From assembly GCA_016718315.1 (NCBI GenBank), contig JADKDV010000013.1:1-64000 (forward strand): DNA of 64,000 bases, read 5' to 3'. Source of the DNA: Candidatus Obscuribacter sp. GTDB lineage: Bacteria; Cyanobacteriota; Vampirovibrionia; Obscuribacterales; Obscuribacteraceae. Both the position numbers and the translations under genes were made by a program. Positions 56,296-64,000 of the stretch are shown piece by piece. The stretch's first letter is position 1. Each line of letters begins with the position of its first letter. The notes beneath the pieces are model-generated. The model was not told where the DNA came from, searched no databases, and saw nothing but the letters and a program-made list of their open reading frames with translations.

Positions 56296-56967
56296 ATGAA
56301 GTTCTTCAAACTACGACAATTAACTCTGGTCTGTCCGGCCTGTCAAACAGTCTTTGCCACTTTTGAACTGGCACGGACTCCCCATGTCTCGGCCGATACG
56401 CCCATGGAGACCGATTTGCACAGGATTTTGCCCGATGCTCAGCTGAGAGCAGCGCTGCTTGCAACCTGTCCTAATTGCATCTATACATGGTGGCTCAGTT
56501 CATTTCGTGAGCATCATTATCTGCCACAAATTGTGCCTGATTCGCCTCCCCTTGAGCCCTCCAAAAAATTCGCCCATGCGGTCCAGACCGGGCGCAAGAG
56601 CGGTGTTAGCCTACTTGATAGAGCGGTACTTGCTCTCAATGGTTACTGGTGTGCTCGGGAGCAAGGTGCTGAGACTATCAAGTTTTTAAAACTGGCCAAG
56701 GTGGAACTAGCTGGGGCTCTTGCCGATCAAAGCTGGGTGGGCAATAGAAGTCGCTATAATTATATCGAGGGCGAAGTCTGCCGCTTACTTGGTGAGTTTG
56801 CAGAGGCTGATAAATACTATGTTCTCGTGGACAAATCATCGGGACTGCCAGCAGAGCTAATCGCCAAAATGCGTAGCTTTGCCGCCAGTGGGAATAAAAA
56901 CCCTATACGGCTGCCTCCGCACCTTGTGCAGGCAATTTTTATGCAACCAAATGCAGCAAGTGCTTAA
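56296..56967 (+). CDS. DUF2225-like zinc-binding protein
   Basis: 223 residues. N-terminal zinc site: LTLVCPACQTVFATFELART and, about 45 residues later, LLATCPNCIYTWWLSSF, the two CPxC pairs of DUF2225-type proteins, with D-L-H-R-I-L-P-D between them. The C-terminal half is helical: SLLDRAVLALNGYWCAREQG, YIEGEVCRLLGEFAEADKYY, TPR-like. Cytoplasmic. It lies between the VirB6-like and VirB3-like genes, only nine bases before the latter, so it is in the T4SS operon; DUF2225 proteins are not standard T4SS parts, so a regulatory or assembly role is inferred from context. Confidence 0.72.
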   Translation: MKFFKLRQLTLVCPACQTVFATFELARTPHVSADTPMETDLHRILPDAQLRAALLATCPNCIYTWWLSSFREHHYLPQIVPDSPPLEPSKKFAHAVQTGRKSGVSLLDRAVLALNGYWCAREQGAETIKFLKLAKVELAGALADQSWVGNRSRYNYIEGEVCRLLGEFAEADKYYVLVDKSSGLPAELIAKMRSFAASGNKNPIRLPPHLVQAIFMQPNAASA

Positions 56968-56976
56968 CTATAGATT

Positions 56977-57315
56977 ATGGATGACATTACACCACTAAAT
57001 TTAGAAGACTCTCCCAAGCTTTTCGGCCTGCGTTACGATCAGCTGTTTACTCTTCTGGGCACAGTCCTGGGGGCGATGCAGCTATATACGTATCTCAATC
57101 CAATTATGTTTGGCACCCATGATTTGCGCGTCTATCTCTGCATTTTTATTGGTCTGATTGGACCTGCGTACTGTCTTTTGACACTCAATCATTCCACCAA
57201 TTACTGGGAGACTTTGCTCAACTTTTATGTGGGTAATCGTATTTTTGTACCTGGTCCAGATCCCAATCCTCAGCGTTTTCTTCTCGAAGAGCCGTTGCCT
57301 GACTTTACGGAGTAG
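56977..57315 (+). CDS. VirB3-like T4SS inner-membrane protein
   Basis: 112 residues with two closely spaced membrane helices (LLGTVLGAMQLYTYL and YLCIFIGLIGPAYCLLTL) after a short cytoplasmic start, and the typical end LLNFYVGNRIFVPGP. Its size, two-helix topology and place directly before a VirB4-type ATPase (two bases apart) match VirB3. Sequence identity to VirB3 cannot be judged by eye, so the assignment is mostly from context. The translation is coupled to the ATPase. Confidence 0.72.
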   Translation: MDDITPLNLEDSPKLFGLRYDQLFTLLGTVLGAMQLYTYLNPIMFGTHDLRVYLCIFIGLIGPAYCLLTLNHSTNYWETLLNFYVGNRIFVPGPDPNPQRFLLEEPLPDFTE

Positions 57316-57317
57316 CT

Positions 57318-60143
57318 ATGGTCACTTCAGTTACTCGCTCACAGCAAAAAAAACTCAGCATCCTCGGCTTTTTAAATCGGGGTAAGACTGATGCTACCGA
57401 AGGTTATATAGGCGATCCGTCCAGATTGCCAGGTGAGCCTGTGCCGCGTCCGCACGCAGCAGCCCCGTCGATTTTGCCGCTATGGGATTTATTCCACGAT
57501 GATGCCAGTGGACTGGGCATTGTCGTCCTTAAGGATGGCACTTACCGCTGCTGTTATGAGGTAGACGGTGTCCACGTCTCAGGTTTTGACGAAGTCAGGC
57601 TTGGTTCACTAATGAATCACTTCACTGGTTTTCTCAATGGTATTGATACATCAGTGCAGCTCACTGTGGTTTGCCACAATATTTCAAAGCGAGAATATTT
57701 TCAAAAGCATCCGGTAGAAGTGGCTGATGATAGCTTCTTGCGCTATGTCGGTAAGGCCGTAGAAAACGACCAGGCCGCCTTGCTCGCTCGTAACTTTGTG
57801 CCAGAACTCAAATTTTTTGTCACCTTTTGCTATCGTCCTCCCAAAGAAAAACCACAAAAACAAAATATCGTAAAAACAGCTGTTAATAACGTTCTTGATG
57901 CGTTCACCAGTCAGGCTGCCAGGCAGTCTGTTGGTAGCCATTTTAAAAACGTTAATACACTGATTCAGCGTGCCAATGGTTATATCAACCAACTGGGCAG
58001 CTGTGGTATGAGCGGCAGACCGGTCTCAGCGGTGGAATATTTTCAGATGCTCTACAAAGAGCTAAATCCGCAACAGGCCAATCTCAATCACGATAGTCTG
58101 CCTATTCCAGTGAGACCGCAAACAAAACCAGTGCCTCAATCAGTACGTCGGATTTTTCCTGATATGGAGCCTGCTACCATCCGGCAGCAACTGACTGAGT
58201 CTCGCTATGACTTTAGTGCTAGTGATTTTGTCAAAGTCACAGACATGACCTCCTATCTCGAAAACACCGACCCCACTAATCTCAATCCAGAGTTAGAAGT
58301 GGCTGGTCGTTATATTCGTACTCTCTATATGAATCGCCTGCCTGAGCGTACTGGACCGCTCTGGTTGCAGCCGCTTTTGCGTCTTAACTGCGAATGGAAG
58401 ATGAATCTCTATGCTCATAAGCTCGATAAAGAGCTGTTCCGCAAGAGCTTACAGCGCAAGCAAGCACAGGCTTCTGCTAACACCTATCAGGGTGTCATGG
58501 GGCAACGTTCTGCACCCAACCAGGAAGAAGCCGAAAAGGCTCAGGAAGCGGCTCAGATTGGTTCTGAGTTGTACACCACCAACATGGAAGTCTTTAACTA
58601 CGCCATCTATTTTTCGCTTTATGCTGACTCACTTGAGGAGCTTAACCGCTCTACCGAGTTTGTCCGTTCGGCTGCCCCGCAGTGCCGTGGTGCTCGTTTT
58701 GTCATTGGCTACCATGAGCAAAAAGCACTCTTTGTCGGCTCTTTGCCAGGACTTGGACTGGACGTAAACAGACGTGGTAAGGCTGTGCGTACACCCACTG
58801 TGCGTAACTCTTTTCCTTTTGTGCACGCCAAGTTGGGCTCCGAAAAGGGCGACTGGTTAGGCTTCTCCAAAGAAACACTGGAGCCAGTATTTCTCAATCC
58901 CTACGACGAAAAACTACCAAACGCTTTGTGTATCGTCTTTGGTCAGCCTGGTGAAGGTAAATCCATGGTGGCCCAGCAAATAATCCAGATGAAGACTTTG
59001 TCTGGCGCCAAGACAATCATTATTGACCGATCCGGCAGCTACAAGATGCTTACTGAGGTCTATGACGATACCGCCTATATCAAGCTTGGTCCGGATGGTC
59101 AGGTTTGTATCAATCTATATGATTTACCCTTCCAGGGACCTGATGGTAAGCCGGTGGACCCAGCTAATCCACCAGAGTCGCATATCATCAAGATTCTCAA
59201 CTTCCACTCAGTGATGCTGGGTGATAAAGGCGAGCAAGCACTCACTAAAGACGAAAAGCCTGTCTTGATGCATGGTATCCAGGCAATTTATAAGAGTTGC
59301 GCTCAAGAAGGTCGCATCCCCATCGAGTCAGACCTGGTCAATTGGCTTAACGAAGAAGCGCAGCGTGCCGGTAAAAGTAAGCGCGGCGAAGTTTGTGAAG
59401 ATCTGGCTAACCGTCTCAGTCTTTATTGCAAGGGAGCTATCTTTGGCAAGCTGTTTGATGGACCTACATCGATTCCGCTTGATACTCAGCTTATGGTGTT
59501 TGATACATCGGATCTCTCTCACGATAAGACTCTTGAGGCAGTAGTGACACTCTTTGTCTCTGACTATGTGCTGCGCCGTGCTGCCCAGCATAAAGCCGAA
59601 AAAGTCGCTCAAGGTTTACCCTCACGCTTTGTTTTTTGCATAGACGAGTTGTGGAGACTACTGCGTTACGAAGGCGGTAAGACCCTTGTAGAAGACGCCT
59701 CGCGTACCAGCCGCCACTTAGGTCTGCTTTTTATCGGTATCTCCCAGGAGCTGGGTGACCTTTTGCGCGATGATAGAGCACGTAACCTGGCAACAAACAG
59801 TGCCATTAAGATCATTCTCGGTAATGACCCATCCAACTTTGATGCCATCCGCGATGCCTGCGGCTTGACGCCACAAGAGATGTCGGCGATTGCCCATTTG
59901 ACCAGAAAAAACCGCGAGTATTCAGATGCCTTTTTGATCTATCACAAGATGTCTCGTGGTGTGGTCAAACTTGTAGTACCTAAGTTTATGTACTGGGTGG
60001 CCACAACTGAGCCCAACACCGACCAGCCTTGTCGCTCCAAAATGATCGAGCTCTGCAAAGGTGATCCGCGCTGGGCTTGCCACCTCCTTGGTCAGGGTTA
60101 TCGACCAGAGACATTTTCAGAAGAACTTTTGCAATCAGGTTAG
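57318..60143 (+). CDS. VirB4/TraC-family T4SS ATPase
   Basis: 941 residues; large AAA+ ATPase powering pilus or substrate transfer. N-domain (1-500) includes LWDLFHDDASGLGIVVLKDG and YCCYEVDG-type sequence, typical of VirB4/TraC. Walker A CIVFGQPGEGKSMVAQQI near 540-555, TIIIDRSGSYKMLTEVYDD next, Walker B RFVFCIDELWRLLRYEGG near 770, then TSRHLGLLFIGISQELGDLL and TNSAIKIILGNDPSN, the TraG/VirB4 motor blocks. The residues between (ISKREYFQKHPVEV, VPRPHAAAPS) are less conserved. Operon with VirB3-like (2-base gap) and the VirB8-like gene (3-base gap). Confidence 0.93.
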   Translation: MVTSVTRSQQKKLSILGFLNRGKTDATEGYIGDPSRLPGEPVPRPHAAAPSILPLWDLFHDDASGLGIVVLKDGTYRCCYEVDGVHVSGFDEVRLGSLMNHFTGFLNGIDTSVQLTVVCHNISKREYFQKHPVEVADDSFLRYVGKAVENDQAALLARNFVPELKFFVTFCYRPPKEKPQKQNIVKTAVNNVLDAFTSQAARQSVGSHFKNVNTLIQRANGYINQLGSCGMSGRPVSAVEYFQMLYKELNPQQANLNHDSLPIPVRPQTKPVPQSVRRIFPDMEPATIRQQLTESRYDFSASDFVKVTDMTSYLENTDPTNLNPELEVAGRYIRTLYMNRLPERTGPLWLQPLLRLNCEWKMNLYAHKLDKELFRKSLQRKQAQASANTYQGVMGQRSAPNQEEAEKAQEAAQIGSELYTTNMEVFNYAIYFSLYADSLEELNRSTEFVRSAAPQCRGARFVIGYHEQKALFVGSLPGLGLDVNRRGKAVRTPTVRNSFPFVHAKLGSEKGDWLGFSKETLEPVFLNPYDEKLPNALCIVFGQPGEGKSMVAQQIIQMKTLSGAKTIIIDRSGSYKMLTEVYDDTAYIKLGPDGQVCINLYDLPFQGPDGKPVDPANPPESHIIKILNFHSVMLGDKGEQALTKDEKPVLMHGIQAIYKSCAQEGRIPIESDLVNWLNEEAQRAGKSKRGEVCEDLANRLSLYCKGAIFGKLFDGPTSIPLDTQLMVFDTSDLSHDKTLEAVVTLFVSDYVLRRAAQHKAEKVAQGLPSRFVFCIDELWRLLRYEGGKTLVEDASRTSRHLGLLFIGISQELGDLLRDDRARNLATNSAIKIILGNDPSNFDAIRDACGLTPQEMSAIAHLTRKNREYSDAFLIYHKMSRGVVKLVVPKFMYWVATTEPNTDQPCRSKMIELCKGDPRWACHLLGQGYRPETFSEELLQSG

Positions 60144-60146
60144 AGC

Positions 60147-60779
60147 ATGTTTGATTATCAAGCTGGAGAGCGCTACAAGCTCACCTTAATTATGGTGGGA
60201 GCAGTTGGTGTCATTGCCGGCATCTTCCTGATGATTATTGTGGCGCCTCCCTCCGAGGCTCCGCGCAAAAAGCGTCCGATGTCGAGATCTAGCTATGACC
60301 CTGATGTTACTGGCATTCCGCGCTCATTGGGTGGTGGCTCCACCACCGGTACAACCGAATACGGTGCCGCAGCTACTCAAGGTGCTACTGCCGTAAACTC
60401 TGCTGACGGCAATGCTGCCAAAGATTTCGTCAGAGCCTTTGCCTCAAACTCATTTGATTTTTCTGCTAGTACCGCTGCTTCCAATCAGCAAAAGGCCATG
60501 GCCATGATGTCGCCAGAGACTGCCAGCAACTATCAAGCTAATGTCTGGGGACCAGTTGCCAGTCAGGTAACTGGCTCTGACGTCACTACTCAATTTACGC
60601 CATCAGTGATTTCTACCGGACAAGCCAATCCAGATGGGTCCATTGTGATTTTTCTCCAGGGGCAACTTGCCCTCAGGGCAGCCGATGGGCATGAAGAGCA
60701 AAAGGCAATAAACATGGAATACCTGGTGCAAAAGATGCCGGATGGTTCAATGCGTATCGCTGGTATTCAAGAAAAATAG
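60147..60779 (+). CDS. VirB8-like membrane-anchored protein
   Basis: 210 residues: a short cytoplasmic start, one membrane helix (LTLIMVGAVGVIAGIFLMIIV), a Ser/Gly/Thr-rich linker, then a periplasmic domain of about 120 residues with a long helix (AKDFVRAFASNSFDFSAS, KAMAMMSPETASNYQ) and beta strands (DGSIVIFLQGQLALRA, INMEYLVQKMPDGSMRIAGI). This is the topology and secondary-structure order of VirB8/TcpC NTF2-like domains. The assignment rests on fold pattern and position, three bases after the VirB4-like stop. A weak hairpin AGAGCA/TGCTCT with TTTT follows at 60782. Confidence 0.7.
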   Translation: MFDYQAGERYKLTLIMVGAVGVIAGIFLMIIVAPPSEAPRKKRPMSRSSYDPDVTGIPRSLGGGSTTGTTEYGAAATQGATAVNSADGNAAKDFVRAFASNSFDFSASTAASNQQKAMAMMSPETASNYQANVWGPVASQVTGSDVTTQFTPSVISTGQANPDGSIVIFLQGQLALRAADGHEEQKAINMEYLVQKMPDGSMRIAGIQEK

Positions 60780-60970
60780 TCAGAGCAGGATTATTGCTCT
60801 TTTGTATCGGTGCTAGGATGAAATCAGAAAGATTGTGCTCTCAGAAAGCTATTTATGTCAGAAATACGAGCTTTCTTCGTAGTTACCGTAGTTGTGGTCT
60901 GGCTTGTGTTGTGCAATAACTTGATATGATGCCATTAATCTATCACTATGGTGATACTGAGGAGAGTTAG

Positions 60971-61522
60971 ATGGGTTGGAGTCAACAGACTGGTGAACTG
61001 GGGCAGGTAATTGGTTACCGCAACAACGAGACCGGCGAAAAAATATCTCCAAAAGAATTTGAACGACGCCAATCAATGCAAGGCAGCGTGCAACCTGCTG
61101 TGGGCAGTTACGGCACGATGCAACAAATGCCTGCTCAGTACGGTCAAGCTGTGGCTCCTGGTTATTCTGTGGCACCTCAAGGCGCAGGTGGCTTTGCCCA
61201 ACCTGTAGCACCTGGTTTTGCCGCTCCTGTCGGTAATGTCGCGCCAGATGCAGCAAAAGTTTGGATTCAACCTAATGCTCAAGTCTTTCAAGGTGGACAG
61301 CCTGTACCAGTACAGGGCATGCCCGCCCAGCAGATGCCAGCTCAGGGTATGGCACCACAAGGCATGGCGCCTCATATGCCACTGGCTCAGCCAGGCATGC
61401 TCCCGCCGGGTCAGGGTTTGGCAAAAACCTCCGCATGGAAGGCGTTGCCACACACCAGACTGGTAGCTCTATGGGTCGTAAAGGCAAGGGCTTTTTGGAT
61501 GCTACATCTATCGCCATCTTGA
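60971..61522 (+). CDS. Gln/Pro/Met-rich protein overlapping the VirD4-like gene
   Basis: 183 residues, ATG 60971 with GGAGAG upstream. Starts WSQQTGELGQVIGYRNNETG, EKISPKEFERRQSM, then a low-complexity region of Gln, Pro, Met, Ala and Gly (VAPGYSVAPQGAGGFAQPVA; GMPAQQMPAQGMAPQGMAPH). After about residue 153 the composition changes abruptly (SAWKALPHTRLVALWVVK), where the next gene's frame takes over. Likely either a separate disordered protein whose end overlaps VirD4 by 88 bases, or the N-terminal part of the VirD4-like protein separated by a one-base error near 61423-61427 (run of five A). The second seems more likely, since the VirD4 start has no ribosome site. Confidence 0.6.
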   Translation: MGWSQQTGELGQVIGYRNNETGEKISPKEFERRQSMQGSVQPAVGSYGTMQQMPAQYGQAVAPGYSVAPQGAGGFAQPVAPGFAAPVGNVAPDAAKVWIQPNAQVFQGGQPVPVQGMPAQQMPAQGMAPQGMAPHMPLAQPGMLPPGQGLAKTSAWKALPHTRLVALWVVKARAFWMLHLSPS

Positions 61523-63957
61523 TGCCCACTCTGGTTTTGCTTGCTTTGATTATTGCCGCTGCCCACAAAAAGCGTCTTTTCCCGTGGCAGACCATCCGTA
61601 CCTTTAACCCTCCATCTGGCTTGATGACACCCAGAGAGTATGAACGCTCCTTTGTTTGCCCACCCAATGGTCGCAAGCATGGCCGCCTTGGTAAGAAAAA
61701 TCCTGCTTCCACCTGGTCAGAAGCTGACGGTGTAGTTATCCCCTTTGGATTTCTCGCTCGTACCCACTTGCCAGTGACCATTCCGATGGGACGTCTGCCA
61801 AACAAAAACATGTTCCTGGTAGCTCCATCTGGATCTGGTAAAACAACTTTGATGCGAGCTGTTATTAAAGCCTTGCTCGCCAAACCCTGCGTCATAATCG
61901 CTCTAGAAGCCAAAGCTAACGATCCCAATTTGGACGAAAAGCGTGAGGGCTTCAAGTATTCGGTATTGCCTGAAGCGCAACAAGCCGGATTTAGAACGCT
62001 CTACTTTAACCCTCTGGATAGTGAGTCCATTCACTGGAATCCACTGGATCTCGATCCTAATACATTTGCCTCATCCATCGTGCAGGACATCAACTCTTTG
62101 CCGCCTGAAGAGCAGCACTGGGCTGAACGTGACATGGGCTATATCGAAGGTCTGGTGCAACTCCTTAAATGGGGTGCAGTCCAGGTCAATGGCGAAGACG
62201 AAAATGGTCAGCCTTCAGAGCTAACGCCTCTGCCCTGCAACCCGTTTGGCTTGATGAAGCTAGTCAACAACCGCCGCAATATTGTTGAGTCTATGCGTCG
62301 CCTTAAAAACGATCCCAGCATCGAAGCTGGTGAGCTAGGTGAATTGACCCAGAGATTGTCTTCGATTATCCGTACTGATAGTGATTGGGACAAAAACATC
62401 CAGGGTGTGCGCGGTCGTCTGCGTATGTTCAAAAACGCCAGCATCCTGCGTGTCACGCACCAGTCTAACGTCGACATCAAAGGCTGTATGCATGAGCCTA
62501 CAGTGCTAATCTTTGGTACTCCAGCGTCCCTTGGACCTGACGCTGAGTCCCTGGCTGCCTGCTTCGTTTATCAATTGCAACAAGCCTTGCACACCAGATA
62601 CGGTACAAAATCAGTATTGCCATTGTTTGCCTTCTTTGATGAATATCAAACCCTCAATATCGACCTTGCCGGCCGTCTGTCAGCCATCGTCCGTGGTGCT
62701 AACGGCGGACTGACAGTTATCTTGCAAAACATAAGCCAAATTGACGGTGCCGATAAGAGCGGCGTCAGCTCAGAGTTGCGTACAATATTCTCCAACTCAG
62801 CTGTGCGTGTCTGTCTGCACAACGCAGACGAAACCACGGCTAAGTTCTTCTCGGATGAAATCGGTAAGCATGCGGTAGTCGTACCTGGTATTGCCGACCA
62901 CTTCCAGGCTAATGGTTTTGGTATCTTCCCAACTGGATGGAACAGAATCCACAGTCAACAGGTTGTAGCCCGGGTTGATACAGACTCAATCAAGCGTATG
63001 GAAAAACATCACGCTCTAGTTTATCTCTCTCCAGCCGGTGATCCTGAGTTTGGTGAAGTCAAACCATTTATGTGCGATTTGAGAGGTATCGAAGAAATCG
63101 CCAGATTGCACCTCTTGCACAACGTCAATGCCAGAAGGCAGGCTTCTGAGGACGAAGCTGCTGAAGGCGACGTACCCTTTGATGCACCCGGCGGTGGTGG
63201 CGGTGGTGGCATGAATATGCCTGGCTTTGCTCAGGGTAGCTCTCTACCAGAAGCAGCGGCAACCCTTGCTCAAGATATGGCTAACTTTGGCTCTCCAGTA
63301 TATGGACAACCTGAAGCAGTCGATCCTCTCTATGGTCAGCCGTCCGCACCAGTGGCTCAACCTGCTTTTGCCCAAAATCCCTATATCGCTCCTGGTCCTG
63401 TACCAGGTGTGGCACCAGTTGCTTCTACCGCTCCAGTGGCTCAGCCTCAGGTGGCCCAATCAAGCGATCCTGGTCAGCGTATCTGCCCTAGCTGCGGCAA
63501 GGGTGCAGGTAAAGGTAAGTTTTGCATCGAGTGTGGTCAATTTATTGGTGCCGCTCCGGCCTCTCAAGTTGAGCTACAAACCTCTGCCAGAGTGGTAAAT
63601 GATGCGCCAGTGCAGCCTTTTGGTGCCGGTATCATCCCTAGTTATGAGCAAGTCCAAAGCAACCAGCCACAAGCGCCAGCCGCCAGTGCTGCTCCTGCTC
63701 CTGCTGGATCTTTATCAGCCACTGGTCAGCCATCAGCTACCCCCAGATACGGTGGACTGGCGCCGCAATCCCGTGATGCCATGCCTTCCAAGCGTGGCCT
63801 ATTCGAAAACGCCTCACAAATTGCTGAGACAGCTCATCAGGTATTAAATGGTGGAGTCGACCCGGCTAATGCTCAGAGACGTCCGATTACTTCTCTAAAC
63901 GCTGATACACAGCCAATTGGCACCGAGCCCAAACGTAAACCAGGCGTTGAATTTTAA
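61435..63957 (+). CDS. VirD4/TraG-like coupling ATPase with C-terminal zinc ribbon
   Basis: 840 residues from ATG 61435, though no ribosome site precedes it. N-terminal membrane segment ATSIAILMPTLVLLALIIAA. Motor: Walker A MFLVAPSGSGKTTLMRAVIK near residues 128-147, GFRTLYFNPLDSESIHWNPL, Walker B LPLFAFFDEYQTLNIDLAGR near 395, GGLTVILQNISQID and RTIFSNSAVRVCLHNADE, as in TraG/VirD4 with TraM-recognition. After residue 580 the chain is Pro/Gln/Ala-rich and contains a zinc ribbon (ICPSCGKGAG and FCIECGQF, near 682-705), unusual for this family. Last gene of the window; the substrate may be DNA or protein. 3' end complete. Confidence 0.9.
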   Translation: MEGVATHQTGSSMGRKGKGFLDATSIAILMPTLVLLALIIAAAHKKRLFPWQTIRTFNPPSGLMTPREYERSFVCPPNGRKHGRLGKKNPASTWSEADGVVIPFGFLARTHLPVTIPMGRLPNKNMFLVAPSGSGKTTLMRAVIKALLAKPCVIIALEAKANDPNLDEKREGFKYSVLPEAQQAGFRTLYFNPLDSESIHWNPLDLDPNTFASSIVQDINSLPPEEQHWAERDMGYIEGLVQLLKWGAVQVNGEDENGQPSELTPLPCNPFGLMKLVNNRRNIVESMRRLKNDPSIEAGELGELTQRLSSIIRTDSDWDKNIQGVRGRLRMFKNASILRVTHQSNVDIKGCMHEPTVLIFGTPASLGPDAESLAACFVYQLQQALHTRYGTKSVLPLFAFFDEYQTLNIDLAGRLSAIVRGANGGLTVILQNISQIDGADKSGVSSELRTIFSNSAVRVCLHNADETTAKFFSDEIGKHAVVVPGIADHFQANGFGIFPTGWNRIHSQQVVARVDTDSIKRMEKHHALVYLSPAGDPEFGEVKPFMCDLRGIEEIARLHLLHNVNARRQASEDEAAEGDVPFDAPGGGGGGGMNMPGFAQGSSLPEAAATLAQDMANFGSPVYGQPEAVDPLYGQPSAPVAQPAFAQNPYIAPGPVPGVAPVASTAPVAQPQVAQSSDPGQRICPSCGKGAGKGKFCIECGQFIGAAPASQVELQTSARVVNDAPVQPFGAGIIPSYEQVQSNQPQAPAASAAPAPAGSLSATGQPSATPRYGGLAPQSRDAMPSKRGLFENASQIAETAHQVLNGGVDPANAQRRPITSLNADTQPIGTEPKRKPGVEF

Positions 63958-64000
63958 AGCGCTTTCAATCAACATTGTTTTTGTTGTGCATATTTGCTTC

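Noticed and set aside
61421..61430. Programmed -1 frameshift site for the VirD4-like gene
   Set aside because: The sequence GCA AAA ACC does not fit X XXY YYZ; a simple base error or overlap is more likely. Kept only as an open question.

Overview
The window is a bacterial chromosome segment of moderate GC. It probably comes from a diderm of the non-photosynthetic cyanobacterial lineage (Melainabacteria / Vampirovibrionia, Obscuribacter-like). That placement is my inference from the many secreted TPR proteins, the housekeeping gene content, the frequent TTG/GTG starts behind strong AGGAG sites and the type IV secretion-like (T4SS) locus. No rRNA or tRNA is present to test it.

Region 1, 1-11 kb, holds core genes with a very high density of frameshifts: murE, rpmA and rplU on the minus strand, then a 2-Cys peroxiredoxin, a thioredoxin-like protein, hemL, a YciI-like protein, a ComF remnant, a serine beta-lactamase-like hydrolase, a methionine gamma-lyase-like PLP enzyme, prs, a metallo-beta-lactamase (MBL)-fold hydrolase and a GGDEF protein. 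Conserved motifs continue in neighbouring frames and the breaks are often at homopolymers, so most look like sequence error and not gene decay.

Region 2, 11-43.5 kb, is well preserved. It carries a 12-residue-repeat secreted protein, a minus-strand run mfd - ppiC-like lipoprotein - two TPR genes, another TPR gene, mnmA, a peptidoglycan amidase, thpR, a glycosidase-like secreted protein, hpf, a 1268-residue TPR protein built from 219-residue super-repeats, lgt, radA, uvrC, rarA and several small or unknown membrane/secreted proteins. The 3' end of uvrC runs into about 0.45 kb of homopolymer-rich sequence (37.97-38.44 kb) that looks like an assembly artefact.

Region 3, 43.5-64 kb, is the accessory and most interesting part. 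A 1-kb gene-free island contains nine 13-bp tandem repeats, a 9-bp inverted repeat and a 14-bp perfect palindrome. Five genes for secreted proteins follow, the first two paralogous. Next come a 47-bp tandem repeat and three small membrane proteins that repeat the N-terminal module of the large VirB6/TrbL-like protein just downstream. The T4SS core follows: VirB6/TrbL-like (1873 aa), a zinc-binding DUF2225-like protein, VirB3-like, VirB4-like ATPase, VirB8-like and a VirD4-like coupling ATPase with a C-terminal zinc ribbon. All genes here are on the plus strand and mostly closely spaced. They plausibly build an envelope-spanning export or DNA-transfer machine. No relaxase or other mobilisation gene is seen inside the window.
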